A stretch of DNA of 64,000 nt from Prevotella vespertina (GTDB taxonomy: Bacteria; Bacteroidota; Bacteroidia; Bacteroidales; Bacteroidaceae): NCBI RefSeq assembly GCF_009728485.1, contig NZ_VVIQ01000009.1:1-64000 (forward strand), read 5' to 3'. The notes beneath the pieces were generated by a model that was given only the letters and a program-made list of their open reading frames with translations, searched no databases and was not told the DNA's origin. This document shows, piece by piece, positions 48,150-55,076 of this stretch (positions within the stretch are counted from its first letter, which is position 1; each line of letters starts with the position of its first letter). A program made the translations under genes and the position numbers.

Positions 48150-49487
48150 TTATACGACACCTTGTGCAAGCATAGCTTTTGCTACTTTCATAAAGCCTGC
48201 AATATTTGCGCCCTTAATATAGTCAATGTGACCATCAGCTTGCTTACCATACTTCACACACTGCTCATGGATAGAGCTCATGATGTAGTGGAGCTTCTGA
48301 TCAACCTCTTCCGGACTCCAAGAGAGGCGGAGAGAGTTCTGTGACATCTCGAGACCTGATGTAGCAACACCACCAGCATTAACAGCCTTGCCAGGAGCAA
48401 AGAGTTGTTTAGCCTCGGTGAATTTATCAGCAGCTTGAGCGGTACAGCCCATATTTGAAACCTCAGCAACACACAATGGCTTATAAGCTAAAATCTTATC
48501 AGCGTCTTCACCATTCAATTCGTTCTGTGTAGCACATGGCAAGTAGATATCAGCCTTCTGCTCCCATGGCTTACGACCCTTGAAGAACTGTGCTCCAGGA
48601 TACTTCTCTGCGTATGGTTCGCAAACATCGTTACCACTATTGCGAAGGTCTAACATGTATTCAATCTTATCACCGCTAATGCCATCTGGATCGTAGATGT
48701 AACCATCAGGACCACTCAATGTGATGACCTTTGCACCGAGTTCTGTTGCCTTCTTAGCGGCACCCCAAGCCACATTACCAAATCCAGAGAGAGCAACGGT
48801 CTTACCCTTTATATCAAGTCCGTGTGTCTCCATCATCTGATGAACGAAGTAGAGAGCGCCATAACCAGTTGCTTCTGGACGGAGGATAGAGCCACCCCAT
48901 TCTCTGCCCTTACCTGTGAGCATTCCTTGGAATTGGTGGGTTAGCTTACGATATTGCCCAAAGAGATAACCAATCTCACGTCCACCAACGCCTATATCAC
49001 CTGCTGGTACATCCTCATCAGGTCCAATATGACGATATAACTCATTCATGAAAGATTGACAGAAGCGCATAATCTCAGCATCGCTCTTACCGCGTGGAGA
49101 AAAATCAGAGCCACCCTTGCCACCACCCATAGGTAATGTTGTGAGTGCATTCTTAAATGTTTGCTCGAAACCAAGGAACTTTAAGATACTAAGATTTACT
49201 GATGCGTGGAAACGTAAACCACCTTTATAAGGCCCAATAGCACCATTAAATTGAACACGGTAACCGATGTTCACTTGCACCTTGCCCTGATCATCTACCC
49301 AAGGCACACGGAATGTGATGATACGTTCCGGCTCAACGATACGCTCGATGATGCTAGCACGTTCAAACTCTGGGTGCTGATTGTAGACATCCTGTACTGA
49401 GACAAGAACTTCACGAACTGCCTGTAAATACTCAGACTCACCTGGATGCTTCTGCTCCAGCGCTTGCATGATTTTTTCGACTTCCAT
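48150..49487 (-). CDS. gdhA: NADP-type glutamate dehydrogenase
   Basis: 445 aa, hexameric family size. Makes glutamate from 2-oxoglutarate and ammonium in the cytoplasm. Substrate domain GPYKGGLRFHASVNLSILKFLGFEQTFKNALTTLPMGGGKGGSDF with catalytic Lys124, and Asp164 in PDEDVPAGDIGVGGREIGY. Rossmann domain with SGFGNVAWGAAKKATELGAKVITLS. Its length and local sequence fit the assimilatory NADP class, though cofactor use needs assay. Own promoter at 49545-49576. Confidence 0.94.
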   Translation of the reverse strand: MEVEKIMQALEQKHPGESEYLQAVREVLVSVQDVYNQHPEFERASIIERIVEPERIITFRVPWVDDQGKVQVNIGYRVQFNGAIGPYKGGLRFHASVNLSILKFLGFEQTFKNALTTLPMGGGKGGSDFSPRGKSDAEIMRFCQSFMNELYRHIGPDEDVPAGDIGVGGREIGYLFGQYRKLTHQFQGMLTGKGREWGGSILRPEATGYGALYFVHQMMETHGLDIKGKTVALSGFGNVAWGAAKKATELGAKVITLSGPDGYIYDPDGISGDKIEYMLDLRNSGNDVCEPYAEKYPGAQFFKGRKPWEQKADIYLPCATQNELNGEDADKILAYKPLCVAEVSNMGCTAQAADKFTEAKQLFAPGKAVNAGGVATSGLEMSQNSLRLSWSPEEVDQKLHYIMSSIHEQCVKYGKQADGHIDYIKGANIAGFMKVAKAMLAQGVV

Positions 49488-49544
49488 AGTAAACTGACTT
49501 TATTTGTTTATGTTAGTTAGTGTCATTCGGTTAGAATGGTGCAG

Positions 49545-49576
49545 CAAATATATCCATATTCTATCAAATAACCAAA
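49545..49576 (-). promoter_or_regulatory. Promoter for gdhA
   Basis: On the minus strand TTTG (49573-49576), 20-bp spacer, TATATTTG (49545-49552). Leader about 50 nt. Confidence 0.82.
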
Positions 49577-49713
49577 TGAAAATCGAAAAACTTTTGTTCT
49601 CTCCTTTCTTTTTGATACCTCTGTTGCGAGGTCAAAGGCATGTTGAATGTGCAAAGTAATAAAAAATATATCATTTAAATAACCAAAAGATAGGGTGGAT
49701 TGTGTTTATTTTG

Positions 49714-49721
49714 TATTTTTG
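49714..49721 (+). promoter_or_regulatory. -7 promoter box for the receiver/ATP-grasp gene
   Basis: TATTTTTG, 22 nt before ATG 49744. An in-frame GTG at 49702 lies upstream of the box and so cannot be the start on this transcript. Confidence 0.7.
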
Positions 49722-49743
49722 TAGAAAATTAAGTTTCAAGCCG

Positions 49744-52700
49744 ATGAAGGAGCAAGTACCAGTTCAATGGAGCAACTTTTACCTAAAAGATGTAAGCTTT
49801 GTCAATCTAATGATGCGCCGTATCTACAACGTTTTGATTGTTGCTAACCCCTACGATGCGTTTATGTTAGAGGATGATGGGCGTGTTGAAGAGAAGATTT
49901 ATAATGAGTATATGGAGCTGGGGTTGCGTTATCCGCCTACGTTTACGCAAGTTTCGACCATTGAAGAGGCTTCTCGAGTATTGAATACAGTAGATATCGA
50001 CCTTGTAATATGTATGCCTGGCAATGCTGATAACGATGCTTTTGATGTGGCAAGAGCTGTGAAAGCAGAGTTTTCAGATATTCATTGCGTTGTTCTCACG
50101 CCTTTCTCTCATGGCATAACGAAGCGAATAGAACATGAAGATTTAAGTATCTTTGATTATGTGTTCTGTTGGTTAGGTAATACAAACCTAATTCTTTCCA
50201 TTATTAAATTAATGGAGGACAAGATGAATATAGAGCACGATATTCACGAAGTAGGTGTCCAGATGATTTTACTTGTCGAAGATTCCATCCGTTTCTATTC
50301 GTCTATTCTACCTAACTTATATAGTTATATCCTTACACAAAGTCAAAACTTTGCTACCGAGGCATTGACTCGGCACGATGCTTCCTTGCGTCAACGTGGT
50401 CGTCCGAAGGTTGTTCTTGCCCGCAATTATAAGGAAGCTTGGGATGTTTATCAGCGTTATAAGGATAATTGCTTAGGTGTTATTTCCGACATGCGATTCC
50501 CTCTTAGTGATGGAGAAGAGGGCATACAGTCAACCATGGGACAGCCAATTCATTCAATTAAAGACCCTGAGGCTGGTTTAAAGTTGCTCCGTGCTATTCA
50601 TCAAGAGGATGAGTATCTACCCTTAATCATAGAGAGTTCTGAGAGTGATAACCGTGAGAAAGCAGAGAATGAAGGTTTCCGTTTTGTTGATAAGAACTCT
50701 AAGAAGATGAGTGTTGACCTCCGTCATCTTCTTGAAGAGCACATGGGTTTTGGTGACTTCATCTTTCGCAATCCCGAAACACGTGCTGAGGTCATGCGCA
50801 TCCGTAACCTAAAAGACTTACAAGACAATATCTTTAAGATACCAAAAGACTCCATGCTCTATCATATCTCACGCAATCATGTGAGTCGTTGGCTGTCTGC
50901 TCGTGCCATATTCCCCGTTTCCTCCTTCTTAAAAGACATCACTTGGCATAAGTTACAAGATGTTGATGCACACAGACAGATTATCTTTGATGCCATAGTA
51001 GCCTATCGTCGCATGAGAAATGAAGGTGTTGTCGCCCTTTTCGATAGGCATAAATTCGATCAATATGCCCACTTTGCACGTATTGGCGATGGCTCGTTAG
51101 GAGGCAAGGGGCGTGGTTTAGCCTTCTTGGATAATGTTATCAAGCGGCATCCAGACTTCAATCAATATTCAAATGCAAAGGTTCAAATCCCTAAGACTGT
51201 CGTTCTCTGTACGGATGTCTTCGATAGTTTCATGGAGAGAAACAACCTTTATCAAATTGCACTAAGCGATGCCACCGATGATGAAATACTCCATGCTTTC
51301 CTTGAGGCACAGCTCCCTGATGAGTTTATAGGCGACTTCTTTGCCTTCTTCGAAGCGACTCGTTCGCCTATTGCCGTTCGATCCAGTTCGTTGTTGGAAG
51401 ATAGCCATTACCAACCATTCGCAGGTATTTATTCCACTTATATGATACCTTATTTAGAGGATAAATACGAAATGTTACGTATGTTGGCATGCGCTATTAA
51501 GGCGGTATATGCTTCTGTTTATTATCGAGACTCTAAAGCCTATATGACTGCAACAAGTAATGTCATCGACCAAGAGAAGATGGCGGTTATCTTGCAGCAA
51601 GTGGTCGGTAAGAAATATGATAATCGATTCTATCCTAATCTTTCAGGCGTTCTTCGTTCCTTAAATTATTATCCAATAGGGGAGGAGAAAACCGAAGAAG
51701 GAATCGTATCTTTGGCACTAGGATTAGGTAAATATATCGTTGATGGCGGTCAAACTCTACGTGTTTGTCCGTATCATCCACAGCAAGTGTTACAGCTAAG
51801 TGAACTGAAGTTAGCCCTCCGAGAGACCCAAACCCAATTCTATGCACTCGATATGCAGCATGTGGGGGAAGACTTTAAAGTGGATGATGGTTTTAATATT
51901 CTCAAACTCAATCTCAAAGATGCTGAGTCTGACGGAAGCCTCCTTTATATTGCTTCTACTTATTCTGTTGATGACGAAACAATCTATGATGGACTTTATG
52001 AAGGGCGAAAGATTATATCCTGCTGTGGCGTTCTTCAACAGGGAGTTTTCCCATTACCAGAGTTGTTACAGATGGCTATGCGCTATGGTGCTGACGCTAT
52101 GCGACGTCCTGTGGAGATAGAGTTTGCTGTCAATCTAAATGCTGATAAGACAGGAGAATTGTATCTTCTTCAGATCAGACCGATTGTTGATTCAAAGCAA
52201 CGATTAGATGAGAACCTCTCATCTATACCTGATGAACAATGTCTCTTACGCAGTCATAACTCTCTTGGACATGGTATATCGGATGATGTGATGGATGTTG
52301 TTTATGTCAAAACAGATAGCTCTTTCACTGCAAAAGATAATCCTATCATTGCAACAGAAATAGAAAGTATCAACCAGAAGTTCCTTGATCAGCACCTTAA
52401 CTACATCCTTGTCGGGCCTGGTCGATGGGGTTCTAGTGATCCATGGTTGGGTATTCCTGTCAAATGGTCACACATTTCTGCAGCTCGAATCATTGTTGAA
52501 GAGGGACTAGAGAATTACCGCGTTGACCCGAGCCAAGGTACTCATTTCTTCCAAAACCTTACTTCCTTTGGTGTAGGTTACTTCACTATCAATCCTTATA
52601 AGGGTGATGGTTTCTATCAACGGAGCGTTCTTGATGCTCTTCCAGCTGTTGAGGAAACGCAATGGGTACGCCATGTTCGTTTCCAAAAACCGCTTAAGAT

Positions 52701-52752
52701 AATGATGGATGGTAAGAAACAAGAGGGGGTAGTGATGTTTTCTAAGGAGTAA
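49744..52752 (+). CDS. Receiver-like domains fused to a PEP/pyruvate-binding ATP-grasp domain
   Basis: 1002 aa from ATG 49744. Residues about 25-140 look like a degenerate receiver fold (VLIVANPYDAFMLED; VDIDLVICMPGNADNDAF) lacking the phospho-Asp. Residues about 173-320 are a second receiver with acidic pair Glu179-Asp180 (LLVEDS) and candidate phosphoacceptor Asp249 (GVISDMRFPLSDG). From about 440 on comes a PPDK/PEP-synthase N-terminal nucleotide-binding domain: IGDGSLGGKGRGLAFL, SPIAVRSSSLLEDSHYQPFAGIYSTY, and IEFAVNLNADKTGELYLLQIRPI near 790-810. The C terminus (VGPGRWGSSDPWLGIPVKW) is specific to this subfamily. No phosphohistidine swivel or PEP barrel follows, so it is not a complete PEP synthase. 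Substrate and role are unknown. Monocistronic, strong terminator downstream. Confidence 0.85.
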   Translation: MKEQVPVQWSNFYLKDVSFVNLMMRRIYNVLIVANPYDAFMLEDDGRVEEKIYNEYMELGLRYPPTFTQVSTIEEASRVLNTVDIDLVICMPGNADNDAFDVARAVKAEFSDIHCVVLTPFSHGITKRIEHEDLSIFDYVFCWLGNTNLILSIIKLMEDKMNIEHDIHEVGVQMILLVEDSIRFYSSILPNLYSYILTQSQNFATEALTRHDASLRQRGRPKVVLARNYKEAWDVYQRYKDNCLGVISDMRFPLSDGEEGIQSTMGQPIHSIKDPEAGLKLLRAIHQEDEYLPLIIESSESDNREKAENEGFRFVDKNSKKMSVDLRHLLEEHMGFGDFIFRNPETRAEVMRIRNLKDLQDNIFKIPKDSMLYHISRNHVSRWLSARAIFPVSSFLKDITWHKLQDVDAHRQIIFDAIVAYRRMRNEGVVALFDRHKFDQYAHFARIGDGSLGGKGRGLAFLDNVIKRHPDFNQYSNAKVQIPKTVVLCTDVFDSFMERNNLYQIALSDATDDEILHAFLEAQLPDEFIGDFFAFFEATRSPIAVRSSSLLEDSHYQPFAGIYSTYMIPYLEDKYEMLRMLACAIKAVYASVYYRDSKAYMTATSNVIDQEKMAVILQQVVGKKYDNRFYPNLSGVLRSLNYYPIGEEKTEEGIVSLALGLGKYIVDGGQTLRVCPYHPQQVLQLSELKLALRETQTQFYALDMQHVGEDFKVDDGFNILKLNLKDAESDGSLLYIASTYSVDDETIYDGLYEGRKIISCCGVLQQGVFPLPELLQMAMRYGADAMRRPVEIEFAVNLNADKTGELYLLQIRPIVDSKQRLDENLSSIPDEQCLLRSHNSLGHGISDDVMDVVYVKTDSSFTAKDNPIIATEIESINQKFLDQHLNYILVGPGRWGSSDPWLGIPVKWSHISAARIIVEEGLENYRVDPSQGTHFFQNLTSFGVGYFTINPYKGDGFYQRSVLDALPAVEETQWVRHVRFQKPLKIMMDGKKQEGVVMFSKE

Positions 52753-52792
52753 AAAGGTATGTTGTTAAGTAAGATATGTTATGTTCTCCATT

Positions 52793-52880
52793 TTAAGGAG
52801 GCGTTTCCTTGTATTAAGGAGAGCCTCTCTTCCATCTCAAGAGAGGCTTCCTTTGTTGTGAAGAGAGCGTCTCTTTAATA
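52793..52880. repeat. 22-bp tandem array, AAGAGAG family, four units
   Basis: Units start at 52793, 52815, 52837 and 52859. Each is a palindrome of the form AAG(G/A)(A/G)(G/A)-N3-5-(C/T)(T/C)(C/T)CTT; unit 2 contains GGAGAGCCTCTC and unit 4 AAGAGAGCGTCTCTTT. Same pitch as the GTTCC arrays but different sequence. A related array lies at 57933-58086. Confidence 0.87.
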
Positions 52881-52921
52881 TCACCTATTAGTTAGTTCTA
52901 TTTGAACAGGTATATAATTAT

Positions 52922-52952
52922 AGGGACAGATGAGGTTATCTGTCCCTTTTTT
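52922..52952 (+). terminator. Strong terminator after the array
   Basis: Perfect 10-bp stem (52922-52931 with 52938-52947, loop GAGGTT), then TTTTT. It is 170 bp after the ATP-grasp gene, so the 22-bp array would be transcribed in its 3' UTR. Confidence 0.88.
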
Positions 52953-52983
52953 GTGGCATTATTTCAACAAGAATTAATCGTCT

Positions 52984-53316
52984 TTACCTTATATAAATCT
53001 TACCTTCTTCTTTCTTCTTGTCAGCTTTCTTCTTGTCTTCTTGGTATTTCTCAATTATCTCTTTGAGGTATTTTTTAGACTTAGTGGTGATACATAGCAC
53101 TCCGCCCAAGCGCGGCGCAAACAGCTTCGTGACGCTTGGAGTCTTGATGACGGTGACACTTTGGATGTCATCTTTAGCTATATTGTCTATGTTACTGACC
53201 TCAACTCCATCCACCAGAATGACTGGTATGTTCAGAGAGTCTTGCATCTCCGCCTTCTGCGCACTGATGTTTAGACTGAAGAGAAGGGCTACGATAAAGA
53301 TAAAAGATTGTTTCAT
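52984..53316 (-). CDS. Free-standing TonB-receptor plug-like protein
   Basis: 110 aa. Signal peptide (MKQSFIFIVALLFSLNISAQ), then one short domain resembling the core of a TonB-dependent receptor plug: PVILVDGVEV, IAKDDIQSVTVIKTPSVTKLFAPRLGGVLCITTK matches the pattern of VDG-, DI-S-EVLK-, -GVI-ITTK. It ends in a Lys/Glu-rich helix (KEIIEKYQEDKKKADKKKEEGK). No barrel follows, and the next gene on the strand is a complete separate protein. Either a periplasmic adaptor using the plug fold or a relic. Own promoter box at 53348. Confidence 0.75.
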   Translation of the reverse strand: MKQSFIFIVALLFSLNISAQKAEMQDSLNIPVILVDGVEVSNIDNIAKDDIQSVTVIKTPSVTKLFAPRLGGVLCITTKSKKYLKEIIEKYQEDKKKADKKKEEGKIYIR

Positions 53317-53347
53317 GCTCTGTTATAGTTTGCTGTTAATAATGTTG

Positions 53348-53355
53348 CAAATATA
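53348..53355 (-). promoter_or_regulatory. -7 promoter box for the plug-like gene
   Basis: Minus strand TATATTTG, 31 nt before the start codon. Confidence 0.68.
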
Positions 53356-53425
53356 CTCTTTTTTCTCGTAATAGACCTCTTTTCTATCAGAAAATGTTTG
53401 CTATATGCTTGTAATTGATCGTTTT

Positions 53426-53458
53426 ATGTAATCTTGAAGTACGACTTCAAAATTACAT
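53426..53458. repeat. 33-bp palindrome, copy 1
   Basis: Arms ATGTAATCTTGAAGT and ACTTCAAAATTACAT around ACG (15+3+15, one mismatch); pairing continues outward through TTTT/AAAA. Copy 2 lies 82 bp further on. Confidence 0.85.
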
Positions 53459-53507
53459 AAAATATACTGATAAGACAAGAGAAAAGGGTGTTTTTAAAGC
53501 AAAATCT

Positions 53508-53540
53508 ATGTAATTTTGAAGTTAAACTCCAAATTTACAT
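53508..53540. repeat. 33-bp palindrome, copy 2
   Basis: Arms ATGTAATTTTGAAGT and ACTCCAAATTTACAT around TAA. The left arm differs from copy 1 by one base. Both copies lie between the ends of porT-like and plug-like genes and might serve as terminators for the former. Confidence 0.85.
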
Positions 53541-53630
53541 AGATTTTAAAAGGCTTTCTTTATCTGTAATCGGGCTTTTTTACTAATCCTCTGAACGAAT
53601 AATCAGGGTGTAAAAGAAGATTGCGAAAGG

Positions 53631-54377
53631 TTATTCAAAGTAGAATGTGAGGGCTATCATCTTAGTTCGTGACTCGTTGACAGCGTTGGTGTACATGAGC
53701 ATGTGCTTGTCTCTAAGGTTCTTGGAATGGTTTTTATCAAGGCTGTTAGTGAGACTGTACATGAATTTTAGCTCTGGTCTTAACTTAAAGTAAGGTAGAT
53801 AAAAATCACAGCCGAGACCTACCTCGAGGAAGAAATCACTCTTTTTAAGTTTCAGATAGTCGTTGTCTTTACCCGAGAGATTCATCATTGGGTTAAGACC
53901 TAACATGACATAAGGGCGGTGATTATTGAATCTTGGAGCCGCAGCGATGAGGTCGAAGGCACAAGAAACGTATGCGGTCTTCAACTCCTGCACCTGTTCT
54001 GTAGGCTCGCCAAGGCTGTTTAAGTCTGTAAGATTACGAAAGGTAAGGTGCCGAGTACCGAAGTACATGGCAGGAGCAATGCGTAGTTGGAGGGTTTGGT
54101 TGAGGCGTAGTTCACCCAAGACACCGACAGTGAAGCCTGCATCCCATCGGTCTTGATCGGCGGAGATGGTCTTTTCCACAGGTCCGGCACCATCCTCTAA
54201 GTCAATCATTTGAGGTCCAACATTATTCAATTCAATATCTTGCAAGTGTGTACCAACAAGTACACCGAAGTGGAAATTACGCAAGTCTGTATAGGGACGG
54301 TTCTGTACTTTCCGTTCCTGGGCACCGCTTGTTAGGACGATGACAAGCAGAGTTAATGATAATATAATTCTCTTCAT
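53631..54377 (-). CDS. porT: PorT-family outer-membrane beta-barrel protein
   Basis: 248 aa. Signal peptide (MKRIILSLTLLVIVLTSGAQ), then alternating amphipathic strands of an 8-stranded barrel: FHFGVLVGTHLQDIEL, WDAGFTVGVLGELRLNQTLQLRIAPAMYFGTRHL, AYVSCAFDLIAAAP, RPYVMLGLNPMMNLSG, DFFLEVGLGCDFYLPYFKLRPELKFMYSLTNSL, TKMIALTFYFE. The size and pattern fit PorT, the type IX secretion accessory barrel of Porphyromonas and Prevotella. Other barrels of the PorT_2 class look alike, so the exact orthology is not certain. An inverted repeat TACCTAC/GTAGGTA at 54421-54440 lies upstream. The 414-bp gap to the ferredoxin gene holds otherwise only AT-rich DNA and the ferredoxin promoter. Confidence 0.72.
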   Translation of the reverse strand: MKRIILSLTLLVIVLTSGAQERKVQNRPYTDLRNFHFGVLVGTHLQDIELNNVGPQMIDLEDGAGPVEKTISADQDRWDAGFTVGVLGELRLNQTLQLRIAPAMYFGTRHLTFRNLTDLNSLGEPTEQVQELKTAYVSCAFDLIAAAPRFNNHRPYVMLGLNPMMNLSGKDNDYLKLKKSDFFLEVGLGCDFYLPYFKLRPELKFMYSLTNSLDKNHSKNLRDKHMLMYTNAVNESRTKMIALTFYFE

Positions 54378-54713
54378 CTTGTCTTCTTAAACGTGTTTTA
54401 CCTCCTTTTTATTGTCTGTGTACCTACTTACTTGTAGGTATTCTGTGTTCTAATACTTTGTTAGTAAAATCTTACAATACAATCTTTATCGCTTGAGATA
54501 TTGGTTGAGAGAGATGGAAGAGGGCAATGTGAGAGATTGTTTGAATGTGATGTAAGATGTTAGTATGCTGTGTTTTATGTTAGATATAATAAGCTGTAAG
54601 AGGTCTAATTGTTCTATGAAAAGGCTTGTTGAAAAGCCCCCTTTTTCTATTTTTATGCCGTCTAAATATTTGTAATTTATCTCATAATCTTTAGGTATTA
54701 ACGATTTTCTTGT

Positions 54714-54721
54714 TACCTTTG
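54714..54721 (+). promoter_or_regulatory. -7 promoter box for ferredoxin
   Basis: TACCTTTG about 70 nt before the ferredoxin ATG. Confidence 0.75.
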
Positions 54722-54791
54722 CACCATCAGAAGTAGGTATAGAAGCCTATTTATAGTACAAAAACATTATTAACATTAAAGACATTATATT

Positions 54792-54962
54792 ATGGCTTAC
54801 GTAATTGGCAACGATTGTATCGCATGTGGTACATGTATTGATGAGTGTCCAGTAGAGGCTATCTCTGAGGGCGATATCTATAAGATTGACGCAGACGCAT
54901 GCACTGAGTGTGGTACTTGTGCATCAGTTTGTCCTAACGAGGCAATTAGTCTTCCAGAGTAA
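54792..54962 (+). CDS. Ferredoxin, 2[4Fe-4S]
   Basis: 56 aa, ATG 54792 to TAA 54962. Two cluster motifs: Cys9-12-15-19 (CIACGTCIDECP) and Cys37-40-43-47 (CTECGTCASVCP). Electron carrier for pyruvate:ferredoxin oxidoreductase and related anaerobic enzymes. Strong codon bias, own promoter and own terminator, as expected for an abundant clostridial-type ferredoxin. Confidence 0.96.
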   Translation: MAYVIGNDCIACGTCIDECPVEAISEGDIYKIDADACTECGTCASVCPNEAISLPE

Positions 54963-54990
54963 GGACACTACTGTTACTGATTAAATTCAT

Positions 54991-55020
54991 AAGGCGAACC
55001 TTTCGAGGCTCGCCTTTTTT
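54991..55020 (+). terminator. Terminator of ferredoxin
   Basis: AAGGCGA-a-CCT, loop TTCG, AGG-c-TCGCCTT, then TTTT. A stable UUCG tetraloop hairpin. Confidence 0.88.
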
Positions 55021-55076
55021 GTTGTATTGATGATGGCTCCTCCCATAAGAGAGGAGCGATTCGAAAGGTGTTTGTT

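Noticed and set aside
49702..49743. Upstream GTG start of the receiver/ATP-grasp protein
   Set aside because: It lies before the -7 box TATTTTTG; the ATG at 49744 follows it by 22 nt.
53018..53371. Plus-strand frame opposite the plug-like gene
   Set aside because: The minus strand has a signal peptide, plug motifs and promoter box; the plus frame has none.
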